From the NCBI RefSeq assembly GCF_013426205.1, contig NC_089425.1, positions 3,286,001-3,350,000 on the forward strand: 64,000 nucleotides of DNA, written 5' to 3'. Position 1 is the first letter of the stretch, and every line of letters begins with the position of its first letter. Made by a program: the position numbers and the translations under genes. The notes under the pieces were generated by a model. It was not told the DNA's origin. It made no database searches and saw only the letters and a program-made list of their open reading frames with translations. Origin of the DNA: Metarhizium brunneum. Lineage: Eukaryota > Ascomycota > Sordariomycetes > Hypocreales > Clavicipitaceae. Positions 9,659 to 20,247 of the stretch are shown in pieces.

Positions 9659-12600
9659 CTTGTGTGTCGCGATCAGCAGCTATGGATCGCTTTTAACGTG
9701 GACTTGGCCCTTCATCAAATCTATCTATTGAGGGAACTGGGGCTTTCTTTATAGTTGGAAATCGGAAGGCATTGGAAAGGCCCTAATTCTAAAGTTTTAA
9801 CTAGCTAGCTTCTAATTTGAAGCTTGCAGCTAGCTCAAACCTTGGAATCTAATTTGAACCATCTAGATGACGAGGCCTAGCCAGATGATTCATTTGACGA
9901 CCTAGATTACGTATTCGTTGGCACAGCCTTGCACCTTGGATCAAAGCTATTAGTATATGTCTGTATCCGAATTGTCAAGGCTTTTAATGACATTGGTGGT
10001 GTTGAGAAGCCCTAGCAGCCAAACGGATTCTTCGAACCTTTGACCCGGCAGGACCTTGGTCAATCTAACAGCTAGACTATGAGCGCTCATACGCACCTGG
10101 TATTCAAGGTTTCTCTTGAGTAGTGTGATGTTTTGGCCTCTACCCAATCTTGCCTGTTGGCATTGGCTGCCGTGAGGGCGGCTTGTTTAATTCGCACCAG
10201 GCCCTTTTGCTATAGAGGCTTCAGGGACCGGATTGTGTTGAAACTCATGATGGTCCAATCGGGCTAGTCCTCGACAAATAGGCCTCTTAAAGCTAGCTAT
10301 TACAAATATTAACGTCCTCCCGGAATGACAGTGTCCATTTCTTAACTGCTAGCTCTTTGGTGTCTTTCTTCATCTTGGCGCCGCCTTTTGCCACCTCTGG
10401 CGTATCGCGATGCGTTCATGGTGTATTGTGTGGTCTGTTGCGGTTCTCGTACCCAGGCACATTGTGTTACTGTCGCCGGGCCATATATGATTTAGTGCTT
10501 GCACGATCATTCGGATAAGTCGAAAAACAAGAAAAAAAAGAAAAAAAGTAGAGCCCCTTGGAAGTTTGCGGGTTTACTTACGGAGTAACTATCCGTGCTA
10601 TGTTCTAAATCAAAAAATGTAGTGCAGTGTCTCTTTAGGTAGTTGAGTCGTCGGTGTCTCGGCAACTCCACCCAACTAAACAAGGCGGCGTCGCAAGCCC
10701 ACGCAGGCTGGTGAGAGGTTTTTTGTAGGGCCAAGCTGAAGGCGGAGCAGCCAGTCACGATGATTTCAGATGTTTGCCAACAGATAATGCACATGGCCTC
10801 AACATGCCGCAAAGCCAAGCTGTTGTATCCCTCTTGTGCGCAGGTCTAATTTTTGTAACGGGCCAGGGTTCTAGCCAATAATAAGTAACTAAGATTTTAA
10901 AAGATATATAAGTATATAAAAATATACTACCTAGGTAGTTTATTATACTTAATAATAAAGTATCTTTAAGTATTTTTAAGTATTTTTAAGTATCATAAAA
11001 GAACTGGGTTGAATACATCAATTGGACCTGTGCACATTCAGAGGGATTGTGATGGCTTCACGTTCTCACTTCCTAGGCTCTAAGCAACCGTCAATAAGGC
11101 CATCAGTCCAACATGCAAGACCATGAATAGGAAGCCACACAGGCGTACCATGTGGCGGGCGGGTCGATGCCGGTTCGCCAGATTGGAGATCTCGGCATCA
11201 ACATGGGACGATTTCTTATTTCACAATGTTTCCCCCGTGCAATGACGGTCAAGCTGCCTGGCATTAGGAATGCAGCAATCAGCGGTCAGCAAGGTCGGGG
11301 TCGTTCCAGATCCGAGTCCAGAAACTTCGCTGTGGCTGAGTGCAACGCAACATCTGTCGAATGACCAGCCCGAGGTGTCGTCACGACATGGCATCAGGGC
11401 CAGTGATTCGCTCGACACAAGGCATGGAGCAGGGTTCTTTGTTTTGCCGGGACGATCTGATATAAAATATGTTTGCCTTGTCTACAAACCCCCAGATGGC
11501 AGTTGGAGAGTGGGAGATATTGCTTTTAAAGTCGGGGCGTGGACCCTGCTAGTGTCAATGGAATCCCACCCAGAGTCTTGGCTTCGACAACGCGACAGTT
11601 GCGGGGAGGAAGTATTGGCTCCCAGGCTTTATTTGTTGTTTGTCGGCATCGTCGCCGAAGATGTGATTGAATCGTTGGAGAGGCTTGACGAGCGCTGGGC
11701 TTTGTGGCGGTCCATACGCAGAGTAGGTACAGCGCACGGAGTACTCCGTAGACGGGGTAACTACAAAGGCACAGTCAGTCATTCATGCACAATGAAACGG
11801 GTGGTGGTTGGCGTGGCGGCGTGGGCATGTGATGGTTTGGGGTCACGCAGGACGCAACCCCAAGGTGATGAAAATCGTCATGTAAAATGCGGTCACGGAC
11901 TCGTAGCCAACGTTGGCTCGTGGCCACGCCTCTGCACAGCTTGCGGTCGTTGGTTGGATGCTCGTGGCCGTCTAACTGACTTCTGATGGGGGTAGCAACC
12001 GAAGCCGTGTTCAGGAAGGAGCCCTGACGGTCTTCCGGCGCCGGAGGGACATGTCAACGAGGCAAGGTCCAATCATTCGAGGTCAACGGGAGCGTGGCAA
12101 GCCGGGGGTGGTGCCCCGCTGACTAGCGACCTGGTGGATACATGCACGTCCGAGGAAAGCGCCGCCGTCCCCATGTACATACATATCGCAGTGGTGCCGG
12201 TGGCTTCGCATCTGGCCCACCAGCGCACCAGCCCAACGAAGAACTCGGCAAGTACGACTCCGTACGGCGTGACACGCAACAGGTCAACTGGTGCCTGCCC
12301 AAACGGCATTGTCGGTTTCGAGGGTTCCCATGTCCCGCTCCCGCAGCCTTCTCGACCCTGCGGCCTGCAGAGCCTCGATGCATGACTAGCCCGGCTTGTG
12401 CGTGTTTCGTACGTGCCTGTCCTCACTCACCTCTTTGACGGCCGTGTAAACTCTTCAAACTCTTCCCTTCCCTTCCCATCTCTGCTGCTCGACCAGTCGG
12501 CGACGGCACTGTCACTGTGCGAGCCCTGTTCCCTTCATTTCGTCGTTATGCTCTCACATATAGCTGGCCTATTTGCACTCTTGCCCTCGGTACTCGCAGT

Positions 12601-13023
12601 CTCGCACCACCCTCCACCTCGCCTACTCTGACCGTGCACTAAGGGTCCTTGACCTTGACTCCTTGATCGCTTGGCTTGTTCTCTGCCCTCACTGTCCGGC
12701 CGTATCAACGCCGGTGCGGCTTGCCCGTCACTTTCGTTGACATCCCCGATTTCTCTCGCTCTCTACCTCGTTACCATCGGACTTGAACGAGCCGCGGTGA
12801 TTTTTTCCGAGACGTGCCGGGTTGACGATACGTGCTCGAAGCGAAGCCTTGTGACGCCCGCCCCCACCACGCCCAACTGTTGCCGCTGCCTCCGGTTCTC
12901 AGCGCAACCTGGAATCACAGCACGACAACCGTCTCGAAACCCGCCTTGTTTGCATGAATCTAATCATCTGCCCACATAGGAGGATACTGGCCCCCGCGTC
13001 TTGTGCGTAGGCCTCAGGAAGCC
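9659..13023. other. Gene-poor region with degenerate repeats
   Basis: No convincing gene in 3.4 kb. It contains a degenerate repeat with a CGCGATGCG core around 10395-10460, an A-rich tract near 10526-10550, an inverted-repeat AT-rich element (10827-11048), and TACTCCGTA 9-mers at 10579-10587 and 11742-11750; the second is part of the palindrome ACGGAGTACTCCGT. The GC-rich stretch 12100-13020 gives overlapping ORFs on both strands and is probably the promoter and leader of VPS62. Confidence 0.5.
10827..11048. mobile_element. MITE-like inverted-repeat element with AT-rich core (degenerate)
   Basis: Left arm from about 10827 (ATCCCTCTTGTGCGCAGGTC...) and right arm about 11001-11048 are inverted copies of each other over roughly 45 bp with mismatches and a two-base gap. 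The core (about 10877-10998) is very AT-rich, with repeated AAGTATTTTTAAGTA units. Total length about 222 bp. Several mismatches are C/T or G/A. No target-site duplication is certain. Confidence 0.5.
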
Positions 13024-14604
13024 ATGTACTGGCTGCGGCGCGGCAGCATTGTGCTGGCGCTATTGTTGGTGGCTTCTTTCATTGCCTGGTTCGTCCCGCG
13101 AGTCCTCGACCCAACGACGCATGGCCCAGCCAGACGAGCCCGCGATAGCCTTTGGGTGAGCAGCAGCCCCTACTGGATTGACCGTCAACTGTGTCGCTGG
13201 CTGAGTCTTTGCGGCCTGCATCACCTGCGCCGTGATCCCGCCTCGCTGCCGAACCTGGACGCTGTGTCCGTCGACAACGTTGACGACCAGGTGTGGAGCG
13301 AGCTTCGCAGGAGATCCGCTGAACCCCTGTCGTGGGAAGACAGAACATCCGACGAGTCCGGCGCTGCAACTGCCAAAAGACAGGACAAGAAGAGAAACAC
13401 TTTCGAGAGGCGACGAATCCTCAAGGACATTCCCGACTACGTTCTCAAGCACGCACCCCTGGTACACCTGTACTCTGGCGAGCAGTTTTGGCCATCCGAT
13501 ATCCGCGAGCATGTGCGCCATATGGAAGTCGTCGTTGACGATGAGTTGGTCAACATCACCGATGACAAACTGACGCTAGACAATCTTCACCGCCTCAATA
13601 AGTTCGAAGGCGTTATCACTCTTCACAGCCTCGATGATGTCGAAACCCGGCCCACTTGGCTACACAGCCATGACAATACTCCTAGCCCCTTTGACGACGA
13701 TGGAGATGGTCGTGGCCACAAGGGCGAGCATAGCAGTGGTGCACCTGCTGGAGGCGAACGCACAACTTGGTTCGATGTGGACAAGGATACTCCCTTGCAT
13801 CGAATCTCCGACCCGCGGCTCCGCGGCTCCCAGCGCCGACTGCGATCCCGGTCCCGTGAGCCCCGCCTCCAACGCCGAGGACATAAACCCGACGCCAACG
13901 GCTATTCTCGAGCTCCCGCTGTCCTTGTTATCGTAGACAAGGGATCGGGCATCATCGATGCATTTTGGTTCTTCTTTTACTCGTACAACTTGGGGCAGAC
14001 AGTTCTTGGTATCCGCTTCGGCAACCATGTCGGCGACTGGGAGCATTCCATGGTGCGGTTTCAAAATGGCGTTCCCAAAGGCATTTACTTTTCGGAACAC
14101 GAGGGCGGCCAAGCCTACGCATGGGATGCCGTAGAGAAACGTGGTGATCGCCCCGTCATTTACTCGGCTGTTGGTTCACACGCCATGTATGCCACGCCTG
14201 GCGACCACCCCTATGTCCTGCCATTCAAGCTGCTCAAGGACGTCAGCGACAGAGGTCCACTCTGGGATCCAGCGCTGAACAATTACGCCTACCACTACAA
14301 CTACAAATTGGAGAAGCACACCGAGATGGATGAGGAGTCTATCGAGGGTCACAAACGCACGCCGAGCCTTGTGCCCGCGTCCTCTAACCCCCATGCACCG
14401 ACGGGGTGGTTCCATTATGACGGCTACTGGGGCGACCGCCTGTACACCTTGGCAGATATCCGGCAATGGCGCCTCTTTGGACAGTACCACTACGTTACTG
14501 GGCCCAGCGGGCCGAAGTACAAGCAACTTGACCGATCCAAGGTGTGCCAGAGACCCCAATGTCGGATTCTATACAAGCTTGATCCAAAGGGGACCTGGTA
14601 CTAG
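13024..14604 (+). CDS. VPS62: Vacuolar protein sorting-associated protein 62 (Vps62 family)
   Basis: 526 residues from ATG 13024; the in-frame GTG at 13003 upstream is not a likely start. Vps62 family proteins act in vacuolar protein sorting, with the molecular role still unclear. A signal-anchor or signal peptide is visible at residues 8-24 (SIVLALLLVASFIAWFV). The family core is clear: IPDYVLKHAPLVHLYSGEQFWPSDI, then IDAFWFFFYSYNLGQTV, FGNHVGDWEHSMVRFQNG, IYFSEHEGGQAYAW and VIYSAVGSHAMYATPGDH, then the C-terminal GPLWDPALNNYAYHY and WFHYDGYWGDRLY. A charged, low-complexity Arg-rich insert (about 240-285) interrupts the conserved part. Single exon. Confidence 0.92.
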   Translation: MYWLRRGSIVLALLLVASFIAWFVPRVLDPTTHGPARRARDSLWVSSSPYWIDRQLCRWLSLCGLHHLRRDPASLPNLDAVSVDNVDDQVWSELRRRSAEPLSWEDRTSDESGAATAKRQDKKRNTFERRRILKDIPDYVLKHAPLVHLYSGEQFWPSDIREHVRHMEVVVDDELVNITDDKLTLDNLHRLNKFEGVITLHSLDDVETRPTWLHSHDNTPSPFDDDGDGRGHKGEHSSGAPAGGERTTWFDVDKDTPLHRISDPRLRGSQRRLRSRSREPRLQRRGHKPDANGYSRAPAVLVIVDKGSGIIDAFWFFFYSYNLGQTVLGIRFGNHVGDWEHSMVRFQNGVPKGIYFSEHEGGQAYAWDAVEKRGDRPVIYSAVGSHAMYATPGDHPYVLPFKLLKDVSDRGPLWDPALNNYAYHYNYKLEKHTEMDEESIEGHKRTPSLVPASSNPHAPTGWFHYDGYWGDRLYTLADIRQWRLFGQYHYVTGPSGPKYKQLDRSKVCQRPQCRILYKLDPKGTWY

Positions 14605-15813
14605 TCATGATTCTCAGGCGCATAGACGAAAGCAAAAAAAGAAAAAAAAAAGAGGTCATCTCTGTTCATGTTTCATGAAGACATATTCCATCAATGGATA
14701 TAAAAGGTGATGGCCGGCGGTGTTTGTACACCGAAACAAGATTTAGACGCGGAAGGGAAGCAATCTACAAGTACAAGCCTTAGAAGTATGGAGTTTTTTG
14801 GGGGGGGATTTTGTCGGAAATGTATACACCCATAAGTTGCGGTGTCGCGTGTCGATTATGGAGTTTGTTCATTATTCAGGGTTCGGATTGGGCTGTGCGT
14901 TGAATTGCATTAGACCGTAGTGGAGGGTGGCTGAACTTTGATACCCGGCGCTTCGGATTGGAACAGTTGAATACATGGTCATAGAGGGTGGAAATGAAAT
15001 GATGGAAAGGCGTGTGAGCGACTGTGGCATGAGTGAGGACAACCAAATGGGCCCGACGCTCCCAGCAGCCCATGGCCTCGGCATTGGAAGAACAAGGAGC
15101 CTCAAGGCGAGCCGGGGACAAGGCGGAACATTTGAAGACTTTTCTGCAGCTGCCGTCCCGGAAGGTATGATGCCGTCGTGGATCGGCTTGCACTCTCGGC
15201 CTCGGCCCTGTCCTGCCGCCGACGCAGCGGGATGCAAAATGGGTGCAAGGAGGAGCGCATTTTCATGTGTACGTTGTTCCGTTTCGAGTGACGTCTGAAA
15301 CAATTCCATGTTGGCTTGATCCGACTCTGCACGCTCTTCTATGATGACGCGAGGGCCACTTGGTGCCCACGTGTGTGCCCCTGCGCCGCTTGGAAGCTTT
15401 TCAATGACGCCTCTGCTCATCATCTACCACGCGTCCTCTAGTTCCAGTCGCGATATCCCAATGTTTTAGTTACCATGACTACCGTGGGGCTAAACATGGC
15501 GTGGCTATCGACCATTGATGCTCGCGGATGCTTTTATATAAGGCGGCTATGGAAAGACGAGAGTCTGTGGAAAAGCTGTTCATCATATGTCTCTCCATTC
15601 TTTTCAATACACCACACCATTCTGTCTTTTTGAACAACACACCATATCTTTGCACTCTTTGAACAAACCAAGCCGATTCCATCGTTTCAATACACCATAC
15701 TATTCCATCTTGGGGAGAAAAAAAAAACCATATCCTTGCGCTCTCTTTGAACAAACCGAGCCCGTTCATTCCATCTTCTGTCTGTTCATGAAAAGAAAAG
15801 AGAGAGAGGAAAA
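14605..15813. other. Intergenic region and leader of the secreted-protein gene
   Basis: Overlapping ORFs at 14872-15423 on both strands have no recognisable domain. The last 210 bases hold an imperfect tandem repeat (15602-15774) directly upstream of the start codon at 15814. Confidence 0.45.
15602..15774 (+). repeat. Two-copy imperfect tandem repeat of about 83-89 bp in the promoter/leader
   Basis: Both units begin TTTCAATACACCA (15602 and 15685) and contain CCATATC(T/C)TTGC(A/G)CTCT and TTTGAACAAACC(A/G)AGCC. The second unit carries an A-rich expansion. Differences are largely C/T and A/G. The repeat ends about 40 bases before the start codon of the secreted-protein gene. Confidence 0.7.
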
Positions 15814-16590
15814 ATGAAGCCAACCGCTGTCCTCGTCGGCGTCTGCATCCCTGCTCTGGCCTATGCTATCAACTTGTTTAGCCCTGCTTTGTACAATGTC
15901 CGCCTTGGCTTCCGGTGGAAATTCATCGACGGCCCGGAGTCGGGCCTCAAAGACATCACGTTCCCCGTCAACATGGCCAAGACTTCCCGCGAGCAGGGCT
16001 ACTACCTCTCGCAGCAGTTCAGCTTCCACGGCGTCCGGCGCCAGGGCCACATCGCCATCCAGCCGCGCCCCGACAACAGCAAGGGCCAGGCCATGCTCCG
16101 CGCCAACTTCACCTCGCACCAGGCCGGCACGGCCACCTGCCACCCGGCGTGCCAAGCCGGCCCTGGGCGCGGCGGCGCCGAGGGCAGCCGCGACGGCGTC
16201 ACCTGCGCCATCGACGTGCCCGCCGACTACGCGCACACCTTCAACCTGACCGTCGAGAACGTCCGCGACGCCAACACCTGGCGCGGCCTCCTCGTCGACA
16301 CCGTCACCCGCAAGACCCACGAGATTGGCGTCTGGACCCTGCCCACCGGTGCCGGCGACATCCAGCGCTCCCGGTTCGGCTTCGTCGAGTACATCCACCA
16401 GCCCGGGAGCCGGGGCGGCTGCGAGAACTACCCCAAGCTCGAGGCCACCGTTTACCACCCCTGGTCCAACTCGGCCGGCGCGGGGGAGCTCCACAACGTG
16501 GGTAGTATGGACCTGGGCTTGTGCGGTAAGAATATTTTCAAAAAAATAAAGGTCACGAATGGATTCACTGTCTACTACGGCCGGGGGTAG
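15814..16590 (+). CDS. Small secreted protein of unknown function (possibly DUF3472-like)
   Basis: 258 residues, single exon, ATG in an AAAATGA context. The first 18 residues (MKPTAVLVGVCIPALAYA) are a convincing signal peptide. The mature part contains HIAIQPRPDNSKGQAMLRANF, four clustered Cys-containing segments (CHPACQAG, VTCAID, GGCENYPK, LGLCGKN) and Trp-rich beta-like strands such as NTWRGLLVDTVTRKTHEIGVWTLP cut over two lines of the fold. This order resembles fungal proteins assigned to DUF3472, but I cannot confirm that without a profile search. Coding bias is strong, with G or C in nearly every third position across the middle of the gene, unlike the AT-richer flanks. It stands alone between intergenic stretches. 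A role outside the cell, for example in host or substrate contact, is only a guess. Confidence 0.7.
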   Translation: MKPTAVLVGVCIPALAYAINLFSPALYNVRLGFRWKFIDGPESGLKDITFPVNMAKTSREQGYYLSQQFSFHGVRRQGHIAIQPRPDNSKGQAMLRANFTSHQAGTATCHPACQAGPGRGGAEGSRDGVTCAIDVPADYAHTFNLTVENVRDANTWRGLLVDTVTRKTHEIGVWTLPTGAGDIQRSRFGFVEYIHQPGSRGGCENYPKLEATVYHPWSNSAGAGELHNVGSMDLGLCGKNIFKKIKVTNGFTVYYGRG

Positions 16591-17415
16591 CTCTATCTAT
16601 GCCTTGGTACATATGTGTGCCTCGATTGTTGCGGGGGAAAAAAGGGGGGGGGAGGGAGTTGCGTATCGTTTTGTGTATACTCGATAACTGCTCCGTATTA
16701 TAATTTTTTTTTCACTTGACTACAGAGCGAAACAGTACTCCCCGTTAGTATTTTAATTTGCCGAAAATAGAGGACCCCTGTTAAACAATTATCTAGTATA
16801 TATCCCTTTTGTGCCCCTTGCAGCGAATACATATGCCATGAGCCAGGGTGGCCAGGCCCTTGCAAAGGCTGAATTGAGCCACCCATTCTATATATTGTAC
16901 GCCAGAAAAAAAACAAATTCGATGCTTACAATGCTCCCCTCATCAGACGCCGTGATGCGGTGTGATTGATGATTGCTGGTGGGCCGGGGCAGATGCCAAG
17001 ACCGTCAAGAAGGGACGATCGGTTGCGGATGCCACGCGGCACGACCCGCAACGACCGACGCCGATGGTGGTGGAGACTCCGATATTATCGATTTATTGCA
17101 GAGCTCTCCACTACTACGGAGCCCGCCGGGCGACGCGGGAGATGCAAATACGAGATGCAAAATGACGGCCCATGGTACGGCCCATCCCATCTCCTCATTC
17201 CCGAACCCGCCTGCACGTCGTCTACAAACCGCGTGGCATAAGTGATAAATTTCTGAGTATATACAACACAAGATGAGTGGTATCTGATCTGTAATAAATA
17301 TCCCAAAGTCCAAGCTCCCAAGTATCAAGTTCAGCATCTACATGTCCAGATTCATCGCCCGTCCATAACGCCAGACATATTCCCATTCAAAACGTATTCA
17401 AATATCTGACATTCT
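16591..17415. other. Intergenic region
   Basis: Poly-G and A/T homopolymer runs near 16636-16710. A 22-bp segment at 16710-16731 is shared (21/22) with the interior of the transposon-like element at 46876-46897. Short overlapping ORFs around 16962-17337 look spurious. Confidence 0.4.
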
Positions 17416-20247
17416 TCATTGTTCCTCGTCCTCGTGGATTGTAAAGCCCATTTCATCGCCGGGCCACGCTCGCTGCGTGCTGGGGTACTCGGACGGCTGA
17501 CTGCTGCCCTCGCTGTCTCCCTGGGGGTCGTCAGGGTCCACGTTTTCCCCGTTGGAAGAGCCCTCCTGATCTTCGATGCCGGGCCACGGCTCGTCCTCAG
17601 GTAGCTGCTCTGCATGTCCTGGCTTAATCGAAGGCCGGGTCATGTCTTCACTGCTGGAGATACTCTCTTGGCCGTCGTGGTATGACTCCTCGCCGCTGTC
17701 GTAGATTTCTACTTCAAACCGCTCGTCTGTTGGGTATTCCATGGCCACGTGGGATACTGCGCTACGGGCGACACTGCCTCCTCGTATGGGGCGCAACTCC
17801 TGTAGAGGCGCATTGCTGAAGGGCGTGGCATAGGCGGGCGGCGTCATACCACGGGTAACTTGGCGGTCGTTGATGGCAGACGGCATCGGACTGGGAGACG
17901 CGGTCCACCGCGGCGTGTGGTGCAGGTAACTCGGGGAGCGGGTGCTGCGTCTTTTCTGGATGCCTTGGTGTGAGCCGCGGCCGAAGGGGGACGAGTGCCT
18001 GGATGGTTGCACACCGTGGGAGACGATGCTGCGACGACTGGCGGCGCTTGGGGTCGGTTGGGCTGTTAGGGGGGCCGAGGCCGTGCGGATGTGAGGTAGT
18101 CGCGGGGCGGGACGGCGTCCAGAGGAGAGCATCGGAGACGGATGGCGGATGGCAGCGGGGCTGACTGAGCGCCATGGTTGTTCGAGCGAAACGAGTGCTG
18201 GCGAGACAGTGTGCTGGCGGCGTTGGCGCATGTTCAGCGACGTCGGGATGCTGGGGGCCTCGTCGAGTTGTTCGTTCCACAGCCAGCAGTGCTCCATGGC
18301 GTCAGCTTCCTTGACTTGTTGGGATTCCGACACGTCTGGTGAGACACGGTCCATCTCACGGACTCGTTGCCACGCACAGCCGGACTCGTATGCCTCATAG
18401 TCTTGTATGTAGGCGTCTGGGTGGGTGATGAAGAGTCGAGGTTCGGCAGACTTCATGGCTACCGAGTGTAGGAAGCCGACGTCCCATAATGTAGGAGTCA
18501 GCATTTCGGCGGCGCTGAGGAATCGAAGCCGTGATTCTTTGCGGACTTTGCGAAGGGGTGCCCATGATTCCTGGAGTCCAAGGTACCTTGAGAGACGTGG
18601 GTCAGTAGACTGGCGTCGGGGCGTAGTGCCCATGGTTCGAAAGACTGAACCAAATGCCTCGTGGATGCCGGCTTGGACGCTTCTGGCATCGGGGCCGTAG
18701 AAGGACACGGTTTGTATCAGACCACGGCTCCGTAGCCTTTTGTCCTGGGTGCTTTTATCACCACAGGCCCTGGGGTAAAGCCACTCCGCGTCGTGGTCGG
18801 AAACAGTCCAGTCGCCGCCAAACGGTGATTGAGACCGCAACGTTGCGCTGCTGAGCGTCATGGGGATTTGCGTCCAGTCGTCATTGCTGATGCTGGCATC
18901 GTTTTTGAACTGCGAGAGTTCTTGCCAGAGTCTTTTCAGTGGAAATGGCAAAAAGACCACCTCGATTGTCCATGCGTGGCCGTGTGATGGGAGAAACGAC
19001 TGAAGGTGAGTGACTTGGGCTCGCAGGCTGTCGATCTGAGACATAATTTCTTCTGGGTTTGGCAGGCTGGCAGAGCCTGCAGCCGTCGAGAAGACACTTT
19101 TAACACCATCGTCTTCTCCGTCGGCTTGTTTGTTGGTCAAGCCTGCAACATCCATGACCTTCTCTACGCCCTCCATCCTCTGCTCTAGTTCAGTTACACG
19201 TAAATCCATATGGTCATGCAAATCGACGCATTCTTCATGCCCATTTGCAGAGAACGAAACAGTCTCCAGGCGGTCCAGACGTTGTTCATGACCACTCACT
19301 ACGTCTGACAGGTTTTGAAGAGTCTCTCGGGAAATTCTATGGGCTGCTGCAGTAGCTCGAGGTTCAAGTTGAGTAGCAGTGTCGGGCTGTGATGTTGCCA
19401 GTCCTTGTATATTACGGTCAACAAATACGAAGTCATCGTTTGATGTGGCAGGGTCTGCAGGCGCAGCACTTGGAAGATTTTTATCAACTTTTGATGGTGG
19501 TGGTTGTTGTTGTTGCCGCGGTGAGCGGGGTCCAGGGGGAGTTACATCAAGTGTACCAAGACCTTTCCCAGCAAATGGTCTCTGGTACTTGGCCTGAATA
19601 GAAGAGGTGGTGGAACCAGTCTGAGAGGCCATCAGAAACTGGGACGGAATAGGGGGCAACGCCATAGGGTCGGAGGGTGGTCTTGGACACTGCGACGGCT
19701 GTTGAAGATATTCCTCCCATGCCAACGTATCCGGCATGGAGCCTAGAGGATGAGGACTGGCCTCTTGCTTCGAAGTGTCCTCAAACTCATGAACAAAGGA
19801 AAGAGGAATGCCAGGACTAAAGGCAGCGAAATCAAATCCGGGTACGGTAGAAACGCCTTGCATAGATGCATCCACGACGGGGCTCAGTGGTTCGCGTCCG
19901 GTGCGGGGTCTCTCATTTTCTTGTCCAAGGGGCGCGAAACCAGTTTGTTGCGGCAATTGCTGTTGTTGCTGCTGTGCGTCATCACGAGATCGTTCATCGT
20001 GATAGCACGCGTGATGGGCGCACATACACCATCCAGACTGGCCAGCAACAGGATTCCCCATCGCCTGGCGAGGCCAGAAACGACGGCATCCACATTTTGC
20101 TCCGGTGGCCCCAGGCGTCAGGTCAACAAAATTGCAAGATCCATTAGGCAGGCTCGGAGAAGGCGGCGGCAACGAGGTAGCAGCATCAGTATATATATCG
20201 AATGGACTCGCGCCTGGGTTTGAGGGATTTGGGAGGTTGGCGGCCAT
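17416..20247 (-). CDS. Large conserved fungal protein of unknown function with an N-terminal Cys/His cluster
   Basis: 943 residues from ATG 20247 (MAANLPNPSNPG); the frame also has a GTG 33 bases upstream that I do not use. The only clearly structured N-terminal part is a Cys/His cluster at residues 52-83 (KCGCRRFW ... GWCMCAHHACYHDE), which could bind zinc. A poly-Gln segment follows. A predicted coiled coil lies around residues 300-410 (LSDVVSGHEQRLDRLETV, LDLRVTELEQRMEGVEKVMDV-like heptads). The middle (about 420-640) is likely globular: HAWTIEVVFLPFPLKRLWQEL, YLGLQESWAPLRKVRKESRLRFLSAAEMLTPTLWDVGFLHSVAMKS. The C-terminal third is disordered, Ser/Pro-rich and ends acidic. I do not recognise the family; nuclear or regulatory roles are possible but unsupported. 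Single exon. Confidence 0.75.
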   Translation of the reverse strand: MAANLPNPSNPGASPFDIYTDAATSLPPPSPSLPNGSCNFVDLTPGATGAKCGCRRFWPRQAMGNPVAGQSGWCMCAHHACYHDERSRDDAQQQQQQLPQQTGFAPLGQENERPRTGREPLSPVVDASMQGVSTVPGFDFAAFSPGIPLSFVHEFEDTSKQEASPHPLGSMPDTLAWEEYLQQPSQCPRPPSDPMALPPIPSQFLMASQTGSTTSSIQAKYQRPFAGKGLGTLDVTPPGPRSPRQQQQPPPSKVDKNLPSAAPADPATSNDDFVFVDRNIQGLATSQPDTATQLEPRATAAAHRISRETLQNLSDVVSGHEQRLDRLETVSFSANGHEECVDLHDHMDLRVTELEQRMEGVEKVMDVAGLTNKQADGEDDGVKSVFSTAAGSASLPNPEEIMSQIDSLRAQVTHLQSFLPSHGHAWTIEVVFLPFPLKRLWQELSQFKNDASISNDDWTQIPMTLSSATLRSQSPFGGDWTVSDHDAEWLYPRACGDKSTQDKRLRSRGLIQTVSFYGPDARSVQAGIHEAFGSVFRTMGTTPRRQSTDPRLSRYLGLQESWAPLRKVRKESRLRFLSAAEMLTPTLWDVGFLHSVAMKSAEPRLFITHPDAYIQDYEAYESGCAWQRVREMDRVSPDVSESQQVKEADAMEHCWLWNEQLDEAPSIPTSLNMRQRRQHTVSPALVSLEQPWRSVSPAAIRHPSPMLSSGRRPAPRLPHIRTASAPLTAQPTPSAASRRSIVSHGVQPSRHSSPFGRGSHQGIQKRRSTRSPSYLHHTPRWTASPSPMPSAINDRQVTRGMTPPAYATPFSNAPLQELRPIRGGSVARSAVSHVAMEYPTDERFEVEIYDSGEESYHDGQESISSSEDMTRPSIKPGHAEQLPEDEPWPGIEDQEGSSNGENVDPDDPQGDSEGSSQPSEYPSTQRAWPGDEMGFTIHEDEEQ

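Noticed and set aside
11270..11986. 238-codon plus-strand ORF in the gene-poor region
   Set aside because: No recognisable motif, mixed composition, no ordered hydrophobic or helical pattern, and it contains the intergenic TACTCCGTA palindrome. Probably chance.
15766..16494. 242-codon minus-strand ORF
   Set aside because: Antisense to the secreted-protein gene, Ala/Val/Gly-rich shadow; the plus-strand frame has a signal peptide and plausible folding pattern.
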